This document shows positions 48,876 to 61,900 of a stretch of 64,000 bases of DNA, piece by piece. A program made the translations under genes and the position numbers. The notes beneath the pieces were generated by a model. It was not told the DNA's origin and did not search any database. It saw only the letters and a list, made by a program, of their open reading frames with translations. Source of the DNA: Populus alba (lineage: Eukaryota; Streptophyta; Magnoliopsida; Malpighiales; Salicaceae). Location of the stretch: NCBI RefSeq assembly GCF_005239225.2, contig NC_133288.1:12220169-12284168 (forward strand), written 5' to 3'. How positions within the stretch are numbered: the first letter of the stretch is position 1; every line of letters begins with the position of its first letter.

Positions 48876-51800
48876 TGTAACAATCCCAATTGTATTACAC
48901 AACATTCTAAGTACACAAATTTTATTTAGATATTTTTACATATTTTTTTATATACAAAATTACATTACAAAGAAAAATATTCAATTTCTTCCATTTACAT
49001 CATTTGATTAAACAAAAAAAAAAATACAGAATACATGATCTATTACTTGGCACGATGCTACAAGGTACTTGAAAATACAATAAGTTTTATACACAATGAT
49101 TATTTACTATTATCTCTTCTATATATTTACCACATCAATTACTAAACAATTAATTTTTTATTTTACCCTTAACCTTACATATCAATACAATTAACACAAT
49201 TTAAGGTCATATCAATGTTCTTTCTAGCCCAAATCAGGCATTTATTCCATTACCAAATTAATTGGCTACTCTTATTACTCATTTAATAGGGCACTAGTTC
49301 TATTAACCAATTTTTTTTTTTTTATTATTTCCAATTAATCAAGGCACTTGTCTTATTAACTAGGATAACTAGTTTCTCTAATAATTTAATATTTCCCAAA
49401 TAAAATCAAGATATATTTAAAGAAAATGGTGGTTACAATTTAAATAATATTTTAGTTTTAAATTGTTGAGCACCTACTTAGTACTCTGGTTTCATGAGAT
49501 CCCTTCACAGAAGTTCTTGTTACGAATACCCCTCCTAACATTTACGAGAGGTATCCTGATTAGTATACCAATAACTTATTTCATGAAGTTTATACCATGC
49601 ATCAATATTAACCACATATATTTTTCATAATTTCAAATGACAAATTCAAATTCTCACAAAGTCATCAACTCAAAGTGTAATTTCTCCAACTTGTCCATTT
49701 AATTAAACTCTATCCTATTTATAATTATCCTCACACCTCAACATTTAAAAAAAAATATCTAATTCAATCAATCATAGTTAATTTCTTAAATCCTCCCAAA
49801 TTCTTTAAACTATAAATTTCACTAATTTTAACAAGACTTGCAATCTTTCTATATTCTTTTTTTCAAATCATTATTTGAACATATAAGGTCTCAATATCAT
49901 TATTCATAAACATTCACATTGTTAGCGTGATAACTTTAATATATACATGTATTCTTTTAACCATAATTGTTTTCATCTATACCCACTCATAATTTTTATA
50001 ATGGTTTTAGTTTCACGCATTTATGGATGCCATAACATCTTATATTTTAAACACTTTTAGGCTATTAATGCAACCCCTCATCTCACATATTTATAGTTGC
50101 CACAACAACCTATTTTCACATGCTTTTGAGTTGTTATAGTAGCCCCTACATATGCAAGTTTATGGTTGTCACAACAACCCATATTTTATATGCCATTAAA
50201 AAAGCCCTACACGCTCAAATTTTGATGGATGTCACAACAACTTTCATTCGTATATTTTTTGGCTATCATAACAGCATTCACACATGTAAATTTGTGGCTA
50301 TCACATCAGCCTTTGGTCATATATTTTTAGGCCATCAAAACAAACCTACACACTCAAATTTATGGATGTCATAGTTCCATTTCTTCAGCACATGTTCGAG
50401 TTTCTAAATCTAAAACATGCACTTTTCTTTACACCACACACAACTTACAACATGCATTTACATATATAATAATGTTTTTCTTTAAATACCAACTAGAACT
50501 TTTATACTATCCTACCATTTATCATCATAAGATACATAAGCTTCAAATCCATATTTTTCTCAAAATCCTTACATCTAAAATTTTCATAATAGACAAGGAA
50601 TAAGGAAATTCACCCATTTTACTTAAACCCCCATTTAAAATGAATTACTTAAACTTACTCATCAAAATAACACAAATTTGCAAGGCATTCAAACAAAATT
50701 TTCATCTCCACCTAATACCTCCCATAGCCAACCTTAAGAATGGATTTTACCTAATGTTTTTCTTTCAATAACTTTCATAATTTTTACTCTATCTAGTACT
50801 TAATTCATGTCAAGTTAACAATTTTACACTAAACACACTTTTTCCTTACTTTTTCAAGAACCCTAATTTGAAAAGGTTAAGGATTTCACTTTAAATTGCC
50901 CAAATTCAAATCAACAATGAAATAAGTAACAAAGAACACTTTACCATTCAAATTTGTATCCAATTTCTTGATTTCTTACAAGCTTATCTTCCAATCCATC
51001 TTCCTCTTTAACCATTGTCATTTCTCTCTTTTTAATAGTGAACTCTCTCTCTTGTTTTTCCTAAAACAATCAGCCAACCCTCTAAAAGAAAGAGAACAAT
51101 TGTGTTCCCCCAATGAAACCCATTTTTTTTACACTCCCCAACCTATAAAGTTAAGAAGAAATCTCTAACTTTGAAGAAAATAATAAGAAGAACTAAGGTT
51201 TCCTCTCTTTTATAGTAACAAGAGGAGAGATAGTTTTCTTTTTATTTATAAAAATATCATTTTTAATTCATGTTTTATTTCATGTATTTTCAAACAATCG
51301 ACACTCATTGAAGGCCTTTATGAACTCCAATTGCCATGGAAATTTAACCTAACATAGACAAATATGTCAAGAGATCTACTGTAAAATTTTAGCCCGATCT
51401 AATAGTCGGATTGAAAGTTATGCTTAATAGTTTAAGGATGACCATTAGGTAATTTTACGCCAAAAATATAAGTTTTTTTTATTTTGCTTTAACTACTTAA
51501 ATAATCTATATTTTTAAATAATTCATTGGTAACTTCCATGTCTATTTATAACAAAATTTCCCTCAAATTTCATTTCCTTTTAGGTTAAAGACTGTGCGAT
51601 TGCACATAGACTTTACTGGTAATCAAAGTCATTCGCGTGTAGAATCATACATTAATTCATTTGAAAATTATATAATACTTTTCTAAATATTTTCACCTTT
51701 AATTTATAAAAACTCTCTATATTTATCATTAATATATCAATTTTCAGATCACATGTCTACATTGTACCCTTGATATTCGTTGGGTTATATTTCCCATATT

Positions 51801-52095
51801 CAGACATATTTTTAATCACAGGTTTAAACTTACTACATCGAAATTCATTAAATTATATCCTAGAAACATCACTTTTTTTTTCTTTTTTTTTTCTCTTCCA
51901 TTTGGTTTTTATTTGTATTTCTTTGTTTTTTATTCTCCCACCATTTTCATGCTTTTATTTTAAAGTTAACACATGAACATTTTATTTCAAATTCTCAAAA
52001 TTTAAAGTCACTTTTTTAATTCCAATACTTGATTTACTCCCTTAACATAATATTTTTCATTATTAATTTTATAGATTTTTATCCAAGAATTTACA
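48876..52095 (-). mobile_element. Family B gypsy LTR (3' LTR of a - strand element), degenerate
   Basis: Left end TGTAACAATCCC, right end ATTTACA. The blocks 49030-49230 and 51590-52095 match solo LTR positions 33030-33230 and 35815-36305. To the right, the complement of 52096-52135 reads attttgaggataaaatttt then aaagaggaagaa, the classic motif and polypurine tract at the 3' end of chromovirus-like gypsy interiors. This fixes the sense strand as -. It contains a 69-bp tandem array at 50018-50375. About 1.1 kb of the longer solo LTR's left part is missing here. Confidence 0.75.
50018..50375. repeat. About 69-bp degenerate tandem array inside the LTR
   Basis: The phrase (a/g)tttatgg(a/t)tg(c/t)ca(c/t)aacaac recurs near 50018, 50088, 50158, 50220, 50289 and 50357, spaced 62-70 bp. 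Units are diverged but the order acacgc/caaattt/tggatgtcac is kept. The 84-codon frame across it is a by-product of the repeat, not a gene. Confidence 0.8.
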
Positions 52096-52556
52096 TTCTT
52101 CCTCTTTATAAAAATTTTATCCTCAAAATTTGAATTCATGTGTAAATTTAAGAACAAAGTCAGGCGCTCTTCTTCTTATTCCTTGTTGTTTCCAAATCAA
52201 TTTCTCATGGCTATTATAATAATATTCATTACAATTTCAATTTTTATCATTTTTTTATTCAAAAACTCTTATACAACATTATTATCTTGGTCGCCTTTCG
52301 GCTTATTGCATCTTACCATAGCACACAATTAAATAATATTTTTATTTGGTTAATAATCACAAATCACTTATTATGTAAACCCTACTTTAATATGTTTCTT
52401 CATTTATGGTTTCCTAACATCCCTTTATCAAAGCTTATCAATTTATACTTCATCAATAAACACACATTTTTCATTTCTCATACTATCTATTTTCATTTCT
52501 CATACTATATATTTAGGTTATCTCCTAAATTATAATAATTAGCTCCGATATCAACT
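52096..52556 (-). mobile_element. Internally deleted gypsy interior with primer site and polypurine tract
   Basis: Between the LTR end at 52095 and LTR-like sequence restarting at about 52555 (tataacaaccc) lie only about 460 bp. On the - strand the right end reads TGATATCGGAGCT (52553-52541), two changes from the initiator-Met primer-binding consensus, and the left end is the polypurine tract. Gag and pol are entirely absent. The right-hand LTR is recognisable only for about 150 bp. Confidence 0.7.
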
Positions 52557-53470
52557 ATAACAACCCATATTTTTTAATATATTTTTATATAATTTCAATG
52601 GCATGATACGTAGAAATTCTTATAGTAATTTTTTTGTAAAATATTTTTATTTCATAGAAATTTTTATAGTAATTTTCTTTGTAAAATATTTTTATTTCAT
52701 GAACTTTATTTTTATTTTAGATTTATAAATTAAATATTAGATTCGTTAATCTAACATTATAAGAATATTAAAGATAAATTAAGTCTTTATTAATAATAAA
52801 TATGTATTTATATAAAAATAATAATGCCATATGTAACCAATTGATTTATTACATAATATATTAAATTGATGTTTTTTTATTGGTACCGACTTCAAAAAAA
52901 AAAAAAAAAAAAAAAGGAATAAAAAAAACTTCCAATATTTTATTTTTGCTGATTGTGGTGTTTGGAAACCATCTTTTCAGTTTGTCAAAATATTTTAGTA
53001 AGCTCTCGGGTTGTTTTTTTGGATCCAATTCCTGTGGTTGATGAATTTGGTGCAGAAATTCTAACTTCTCTTAATTTATTGTTCGCCTGTCAACACCATC
53101 TCTTATTCCTTTGTTCCTTTGTAACTCTCAATCTTGTCATTTTTTCTCGTAATTATGTTGGGTTTTGTAGAAATAAAAGTTTTTATTTTTTGTTTTTTTT
53201 ATCATTACAGAAGAATAGTTCAGAATTATGTATTTTTAACTTTGTTTTCAATGAACATGTTTCGTCTCTTTAGTTTATTCCAAAAGAATATCTGGCGTTG
53301 AATTACATTTTAGACATAAATAAATAAAATCTCCATTAACGGTCGGCTATTGACTAGTTTCGTCGCTTTGGCAGTTACGTCATGAATGGTTATGGAAGGA
53401 AAGAACCGCCAATTCCAGCCAATCCTAATAAACAAACACCAATATTCTAAGATACATATAATATTATTTT
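52557..53470. other. Degenerate LTR start followed by unrecognised sequence
   Basis: The first part shows a small duplication (atttttatttcat-gaaatttttatag at about 52610-52700). A 22-bp A run lies at about 52893-52914. The open stretch at 52953-53273 (beginning after frame MWCLET) holds a phrase DPIPVVDEFGAEILTSLN that might be a gene scrap, but I do not recognise a family. Confidence 0.3.
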
Positions 53471-53765
53471 GATTTTAAATTTATGATAGTTATTATTTTT
53501 TAAAATATTTTTTATTTATTTAAAAATATATTAAAATAATATATATTTTTTTATTTTTTAAAAAATTATTTTTAACATTACCACATCAAAACTATAAAAA
53601 ATATATAGAATTTTAAATTTTAAAGAAAAATCATTTTTTAAAATATTTTTTATTTAAAAATTTATTAAAATAATATATATATATATATATATTTTATTTT
53701 TAATATCAATACATCAAAACTATAAAAAAAATATAAAAAATTTTAAAAAATTATTTTGAAGGGGA
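53470..53765. repeat. A/T-rich MITE-like repeat, two adjacent copies
   Basis: Two related units, 53505-53605 and 53640-53735, each contain ttttaaaatattttttattta, then aaataatatatat, then acatcaaaactataaaa. They look like a dispersed repeat very common in Populus intergenic DNA, from memory. No coding potential. An (AT)n run is at about 53673-53692. Confidence 0.55.
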
Positions 53766-54189
53766 TTCTAAATAACTCATAAATGAATAAAGTAGCTAAG
53801 GTATATGTACTATTATCAGAAAATGACGACAATAACCCACCCCTCTCGTAACACAGATTATTTTTTTCATTGGAAGTAACAGATGCATAAATAGACAAAT
53901 AACATTACTCCTTCCAAATATATACAGTTAAGAAAAAGAGAGAGGAGGTTTGAACTACAAAAGAATTAAATTTAAATAATAAATAACGCTAGGTTTAACC
54001 ACTCTTTTTAGGGCCGCAGAACATTATAAAATTAACGAGGGTGCGTAAGTCAGAATAATAATAATATGTATAAACTAAAATAAAAGTGAAGGGATATTAT
54101 TAAGTTATGGTTATATTTTTAAAACACTACCAAACACGCTTCACACTTCTAGCTTGCCAAACGAAGAAAGTAAATAAAAAAAACTCTCT

Positions 54190-54260
54190 ATTATAAATTA
54201 TAATTCGGTGGTTTCTTTCTGTTCATTCTCTGTCTTCTGGGCTGCATTCAACACAGACAG
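54190..54260 (+). other. Probable non-coding first exon of the PUB4-like gene
   Basis: The AT-rich run attataaattataattcgg (54190-54209) resembles a core promoter, followed by a C/T-rich leader (ttctgttcattctctgtcttc) and a strong donor (gacag|gtaaatat) at 54260. The next usable acceptor in front of the PUB4 start codon is at 58966. This would give a 4.7-kb leader intron. Inferred from splice signals and spacing; transcript data would settle it. Confidence 0.5.
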
Positions 54261-57200
54261 GTAAATATATAGTCTTTTGAATATTTATTCTCTGTTGATT
54301 TGATGATCTATCTTCTTAGGGTTTTCTTATATAATTATTTATTTGTTTCTGCTTTGCATAATCCCAACTGTTGCTGCTCAATGTTTGCTCTCTTTCTTCC
54401 ACTTTTAGGGTTTGATTGTCAAAGCTTACCGTCCGTATTATTTTTTTTTTTTTTGTAAAAAGAAAATGGAAAGCTCAAATGATTAATTTTGATGCGATCT
54501 TAATTCGAAACGTTTTTAGGATTTGCTAAAGCAGCGGAGTCGAATTTTGGAAAGTTTGGGTCTGTGATTTGTGGAAACTTTTTAGTAATTATGATTTCTG
54601 ACTAACTAGTGTTAATGCAAAACTTCAATCTGGGCTTAAAGATAATGCTTGTTGAAGCAGCAACTGTGATTTATTTCTAGCCATTACGCTTTTCTAATCC
54701 AATTGGGTCTAAGTTCTTCCCCATTTGGTGAACTGTATTCTGATAAGCGTTCGTTTTTATATTAATTTCATTTCTTTTCTCCCATTAAATGACCATGCAC
54801 TATATTTTTGGTCCTTTCTTGGCCTCACAAATCTCATTTATGCTAAGTCGACTTACAAAGAATTTTTGTTTTAGGGTTTTGTAAAACAGCACGTTTAAAT
54901 TTCACTTGAGATTGGGGTTCCGGGGAGGTGAGTGAATGCAAGTGATTAATTTGGAACTTTTTTGACGGAAGTAAATTTTGAAGTAATAACAATGAGTGCT
55001 GAGAAATTTCCTTTGTTGTTATAGGTGGTAAAATATATCCACTGCCTTGCATATTCAAAGCTGCATGAAATATCTTATCTTGAATATTCATCAATAACCA
55101 AATATTGTACATTCATATGATCCATCTCAAAAAGGGTGATTGTGGTAGACACAAGTTTGAAACTGGCAATGAGAAGGTAAATAATCTTTTTTTCATCATT
55201 GATAACAAAGATCTATGAATTCCTGGAAGCTTTGTAACCAAGAAAGTCTCGTATTTGATAATAGACAGAAAGGACATGACAAAGTTATGGTCTTGCTGAA
55301 TAAAGATCTTGTGAAGTAACCTAGAAAGTCCTACTCTTTGATAATTTTGTATAAAATAGTTGCACTCTAGTCTGGAACTAGCAGTCTTTTGGCGCAAGTC
55401 GGATTATACCATTTCCCTAGATCAGTGGTCCTTCCTGAACTCAAGGGCAGGGATCAATTTATATTCTTCATATTTTACTCACAAAAGTATTGGCCTTTGT
55501 GTGTGTGATCTCCTGTCCAAACTTTAATTAAATCTCAGAATTGTTTTTAGATGATGGCTTAAGAATTTAATATTTGGTTGTTACAGGAGTTCCCTAGTTA
55601 AGAGCATCAATTCTGAAGAATTTCATGAGTTCATCATGGATTTCAAAATAATGTGAGATTCTTTGGGTATTTGAAGAGACAAGTTTGTGGAAAATAAGGT
55701 ACAGTTACTTCTCTTCTCGTTTCTTTGAACATGATTAATAAGAGATAACTACATTACAAGCCTAAAACTTTTTAATTTTGTTATCTAGGACCCAATCCTT
55801 TAATATATAACACAATTAAATGTCAACCTGAATTTTCATCAATGCAATCTTAAATGCAATGTCTGTTAACTCCAAGCTGACTTGTCATTAATTACATATA
55901 CCATCATTGATATGGAATGCGTGTAAGCTGACTTGTCCTTAATTACATATACCATCATTGATATGGAATGCATAATAGGCTATCTGTAGAGACACACATT
56001 TCTTTTTCATTCTTAGGGAGAGAGACTAAAATATAAAAGTAAAACTAAAATTAGTCCACAACGTCTGCAAATCTAGAAATCTACAAATTTCTAACCTTGC
56101 TTCAGTGCTTCAACCAACATGGCAAGGGCTCTAATGGAAGAGCCATGCTCTTGATAAACATCCATAGCCCCCTTTCTTATCCTCCATTTTTTCTTTTATT
56201 TCCTTCCTATGGTCCTAGTACATCAACTCTCATTCATCCTTGACCTTTGTTGATATAAACAAGCCTTGGATCTTAGTTGAAAACCAAAGTATTAATTAAG
56301 CTCAAACATAGAAATAATAATGAAAACAACAAGTCTAGACGGTAGCTTGTTGATGCCGTCTATAATAGAAAGAAAAACAAGATAAGATATCTTAATTCCT
56401 TAGTTTAAATAACTCTTGGTCGAGATCCACCTTCCTAGATACTTTAGGATTGCTTAGCCAACTTTTAAAGTCCTTTAGATGCTAGGAAATCCGATCTGAA
56501 TAGGAATTTAATTGTTGACTTCTTTCCTTTTAGGACTAGGATTTTCCTTGAGAAATGGAAAACATTCTTAGAAATTAATTCTTCTTGTAGCCGCCCATCA
56601 CTTTCCTTGACTAGGAGAATCAAATCTTTGGCATTAAATAATCATTTCAAGTCTATGATTAAGATCTAACAGCTCCCTTTGGTTTCTTTGCACGACCAAG
56701 AAACTTCCTCCTTTGTTGCTAAATATTCTCCTAAATAATAGGGTCAATAATGAACAAATTTTCCTATTGCTGATCCTTGTAAGAAAAGGATCCCAACATC
56801 TTAATTAGTCCAAGCCAACTTTGGACTCCATGCAGCCCAAACCCATAATCATTAATATAGCCCACCCAAATCAGACCTGATATAAGCTCCCAACAAGCCT
56901 ATTTTGTTGCCAAAAGTAGACCCATGCATGGGCTGACCTGATTTGGCCGCATGAACCTTCAAAGAGATTGGACTGAACCCATCATCATACACAATGGAAC
57001 ACAAGGCTGGCTAAAACTATCCCATGCCAAAAGCCCATCATGGTTGAATGGAACACAAGCTAAATTCCAAGAAAAAACACAATCTTGGCTGAATGGCCTC
57101 CCCATCAAACCCAAGCACAAAATTGAAGGCCCTTCATGAGAAATGCATGGCTGAACTGTATCATTCCCTTGCTCTTCAAGAAGATTTGTCCTCAAATCTT

Positions 57201-58966
57201 TAATAGGAATAATGACTGTTTCATAGGTCTGTTGTTTAAGCCTTGAGAATTCATTTCTTGCTAACATTTGCCTTCAACAACACTGTATGGACATCGTGGT
57301 TGATAAGGATTTCAAATAAACATGCCTTACTAACCACTTACGCGTATGCTTTTGGATAATAACCACTACTGTCCTCTTTTGTTTTTCATGCTTGCGGCAT
57401 TGTTTCTTCTTTTCCATCGAAGCTTGAAGGTCATAGAATAATTTTCTATACTTATCAACTTCTTGTTCTAAAACCCCTACACCACGCCTTAAGTTTTTTC
57501 ATTCTTGCTTTGGAATCCTCCTCTCCCTCTCCCTTGTTGAATACATGACACTTTTTTATATATATGACACTTTTTTATATATACCAAAAGACTCAATTCA
57601 ATGCAATCAATCAAGGCCAAAGGCTTTCACAACGTAGTCCAATGATGAATATAGACTTAAGAATAAATAAATATACTGAAAACAAGCAAAATGAAACTAT
57701 GATTACGATTTCACGAGTAAAAATGCAAATTCTAACGAAATTGTGGGCGAAATGAAGACGCGATACATTATCTCTTTTGTATAACATTAGCTCTTATAAC
57801 CCTTACTTTATGGCGGCGGCATCATCATCATCATCATCATCTATCTTTGTTAGCTTGGTATGCTATTTGGTTTTTAGTCTTTGATACAATCCCTGTGTTG
57901 CTTATTCATATTCGTTGATTGTTGTATATTTTTTTCTCCTGCTTTATTTGTGGGTTTGTTTTTAAAAGTTTTCTTGTTTCCATTATCTAGCTATGTTTTT
58001 GCTAGGCAAGGGAGTGCAATGCCATGGGATTCATAAGATTTTAATCCCTTGCTCCATCTTAAAATTTTTTTTCCATTCTCTACCTCCATTGAATTCCTTA
58101 AATAGATTTTAAGAAATTTGGATTGACTTCCTAATGTAGTGATTTTTTTATTTGTGATCACTATTGAGAGTGAAGCATCAGTTAACTTTCAGAATCCATG
58201 CTTTTTCTATGGTTGAATCAAATTACATCACGTTGAACTTCAGTATTTTGCTTTGTCCCTATGACATAATGTTCAAACCGGGAGGCTTAGCCTTTTAGGC
58301 ACATCCTCTATTTTGTGAGACATTGTATTGGTACGCTTCATTCATCCTTTCTTGCTTCATCTTTGTCTAGGAAGCTTTTATTTTTGTTTCCCTACATGAA
58401 AAATTCTAGAATTTCTCAACCTCTACGCCTCACCTTTCTAGCTCAACATGTTTAACAACATGCTTGTCATAACCTGCTCCATGCCTGGAAGAGAAAGTAG
58501 ATGACAACTCATCTCCTAAACCTTCATGTCTTGTTATAGCCTGGAAGAGAAAGTACCCGACACCTAATTTCCTAAACCTTCATGTCTTGTTATATCTTGG
58601 GGCATGAAGTATATTGTTCATGGAGTTATGTTCCAAGGAATTAACTGTTTTTACAGTTGGGAGGATTTCCAAAACATTTGAAGAGGGGGGCATATAATGA
58701 CAACTTGTAGTTTTATCAAGTACCATATTTGTGATATGTGCATTTGAGCGCACAATGGCAGTGGCAAGTGTGTCAAACTAATAATTTTAAATTACTGTGT
58801 GATGCTTAATGAATGTAGAGTAACTATTGATGCTTATTTCAACCTTCACATATGTGACACAATGTATGCTTTTTGTTAGATTGAAATCTGTGTTTAGCTC
58901 TAAAATATCACTGCTTTAACGATTTGCTAGTTTGCTGATAGTTCTTTCCTTTGTCTGGAGATGCAG
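54261..58966 (+). other. Probable leader intron of the PUB4-like gene, with repeat relics
   Basis: No coding gene is recognised. The first 1.4 kb is T-rich intron-like sequence. A 51-bp near-perfect direct repeat starts at 55874 and 55925 (aagctgacttgtc-ttaatt). Gypsy LTR-like sequence covers about 56200-57165 and an internal remnant 57166-57780. A GCG(GCATCA)-type trinucleotide run is at 57812-57842. A 56-bp direct repeat (cctggaagagaaagta ... cttcatgtcttgttata) starts at 58484 and 58540. Confidence 0.5.
56200..57780 (-). mobile_element. Deleted gypsy relic in the PUB4 leader intron
   Basis: The left part shares with the family A LTRs the phrase aagccttggat-ttag followed by aagtattaattaag. 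At 57160-57165 LTR sequence ends with gtatca. Its right neighbour, read on -, is gaggacaaatcttcttgaa then gagcaaggga, the pre-LTR motif and polypurine tract of a gypsy interior. Only about 600 bp of interior remains, because 57630-57760 matches the leader region at 9150-9260 that normally lies near the opposite end. The element has therefore lost gag and pol. Confidence 0.65.
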
Positions 58967-58971
58967 GTGTG

Positions 58972-61900
58972 ATGGAGATATCTTTGTTAGAAGTGCTTCT
59001 GAAAAATATCTCTGCATTTTTGCATATATCAAAAGATGACAAAATTAGCTCAGATCCAGTTCAGAAGTACTACCAGAAGGCAGAAGAGATACTAAAGCTG
59101 CTGAAGCCAATACTTGAAACCATTGTTAATTCTGAAGTAGCTTCTGATGAAGTGCTTAATAAGGATTTCCAAGAATTGGGTCAATCTGTTGATGAATTGC
59201 GGGAGATATTTGAGAACTGGCAACCATTGTCAAGCAAAGTTCATTTTGTAAGTTTTGAACGATATTTTTGTTATTATAGATGGCATGTTTGTTCTACTTG
59301 TAGATTTTCGTGATGGTGTCAAAGCAGACCTTGGCTTAGCATTCTCATGATTATTTCTTTTTTACTTTAGTAAATGCCATTAGCATGCATAAGGATATTT
59401 AGTCCCTTTATTTATATTACGATTACCAATATGGATGGCATTTTCATTCTACCCGTAGATTTTGAGGATGGTGTTAAAGCAGACCTTGGTTTAGCATCCT
59501 CAGGATCATTTCCTGTTTGACTTTTGCAAATGTTGTTGTCTAAGGATATTAAGTCCCTTTATCTATGTTTTTTTATTAGCAACTTTCCGTTGTTGATGGT
59601 GTCTAAGGTGGGAATGCAGCATGATTGTTTGAACAACAAAGATGGAGTGTGGTAGTGGTGATAGGAATTCTTGCATGGGTTGTTGAAAACGAAATGCTAA
59701 GTTGTTGATGCAACAGTGGTGGATTCAGTGTTGGTGGTTCTGGTCTTGTTAATTTGTTCACTTCATTAATATTCACTGATGGTCATTTCATTTATAATCA
59801 AATTTTTTCTCTTGATCGAAATGCAATAATTGCGAATGTTGGTAGTAGATGGAGTGTTGTTGAACAGGCTTCAGTTTGTTTTGAGATTTATATGAATGTG
59901 AAATTCTTGGAAGTATTTGTCTGTGCAATTTGATTAGTTGAAGCTTAGGAGTTGTTGTAGCTGCATCATCTTCATTTTTGCTGATGTTTTTTTTATACTT
60001 TACATCTTGAAATTGGATGTAGGCATTTAATTTATCCTATCCATTTTTAGAACAATGAGAGTTGAAATCTTGAAATATATGCATTGCTTTGGAATATTTG
60101 TGCTATTTAGCACACTAACTTATAACTTACCTTAATCGAGTATATGAACTTTAATTTTTTTTGTTTCAGTACACTGACTTTTTCCAAAAATTTCAATAAT
60201 TTATTTCTTTCCACTTTCGGTCATTTTTTCTGTTATAAAATAGCGTATCATTTGCTCTTAAATCTCCATGAGAACTCAACTTTCATCTTATTTCAATAAA
60301 GCACATGAACTTCAATATTTTTTATTCTGATACACTAAACGTTTTTTTATTGTTCCCACCAAATGCTTCAGTCAATTTTTCATTTTTAAATGTGGATCTT
60401 TTGGTAAAAGTACCCTCTAAAATAAGATTATTTTAATAATAGAAAATTTTTTAAATTAATAAGTTGCTTTTTAAAAAAATAAGATAAATCATTTTAAGAA
60501 GTAAAACTCTTTTTATAAATAGTATGTCATCTACATAAAGACTAAAAACTATTTTATTATTATTTAAAATTAACAAATAAATTATATATACAAATAAAAT
60601 ATTTATTATTTTAAAAAATAATAGCATATGATTGCAATATAAATGGAAAGTTAATGGAATCATGATAGAGAGATCACATTAAAAAAAAATACTTTAGTTA
60701 ATTCAAAAAGGAATAGAGGTGCTACATTAAGAAAATAAATATTTTAATTGTATCAACAATGTACTAAAAATAATTTTATTTTATAGTGTATTTTTTTAAA
60801 AAAATACTCACATTAAAAAAAAAAAAATTGACCAAAGTACTTGATTGAAACAATGAACAACTCTGGTGTATTAAAATGAAAAAGATTAAAGTTCATGCAC
60901 TTGATTGATATATAATGAAAGTTAGAGTACCAACAATGATTTAAGGGCAATTGACATGTCATTAAATAATGAAAAAAAATGATGGAAGGTGGACGAATGT
61001 ACTTGATTGAAATTTTTGAAAATGTTGGTTTGTTGAAACAAAAAAAATGAAAGTTAATGTACTTGATTGAAAAATGGTGTAAAGTTGGTGTACTAATAGT
61101 GCAATTATCCCATCTTCATTTAATTTTCATTATTTACTATTTTCTTCATTGTGTTCTTCATCACTTTTGAATAACAGATAGAGCTAATTACTATAGGAAT
61201 AAAAAGATAATGCTATATGTTTGCAACCATTTTAAAGGGACAGGCTTGTTTGGCTAATCTTGTCTTGTACATGACGTCTAGGTTCTGCAAATTGAATCAT
61301 TAACATCGAAAATTTGTTCTCTGGGCCTGAATAGTTTTCAGCTGTTGAAGGCTTCCCATCAACAACTACCAGATGAATTAAGTTCATCATCTCTTGAGGT
61401 ATTTGTCCTCAAAATCTTGTTATAAACATTTAGTTTATGGATAGTGCATACATCTCAATAAGGTATAATGTATACTCTTTTATGATGCCTAACAATTTAA
61501 TATCTGATTGCAGAACTGCATACAGAAAATTAAACTTTCTGGGTATGTACAAACATCATCCATCATTAAAGAAGCTATAAGTGGCCAGGAGGAGGGTGTT
61601 GGACCCAGCTCAGAGATCTTGGTGAAAATTGCAGACAGCCTGTGCTTGAGGTCCAATCAGGAGATTTTGATTGAAGCAGTGGCCCTAGAGAAGTTAAAGG
61701 AGAATGCTGAACAAGCTGAGAAAACTGCAGAAGCTGAGTTTATTGATCAAATAATCACCCTTGTGACCCGCATGCATGAACGCCTTGTTCTAATAAAGCA
61801 GTCCCAGACATATAGCCCAGTCCCAATACCTGCTGATTTTTGTTGTCCTCTCTCTCTTGAGTTGATGACAGATCCGGTAATTGTGGCATCAGGGCAAACT

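Noticed and set aside
50120..50374. 84-codon ORF
   Set aside because: It is produced by the 69-bp tandem array within an LTR.
52953..53273. 106-codon ORF as a small gene
   Set aside because: No recognisable domain beyond a short suggestive phrase, strongly T-rich, and no supporting context.
58951..58971. Upstream TTG-type start for PUB4
   Set aside because: It precedes the splice acceptor at 58966; the ATG at 58972 fits the family start.
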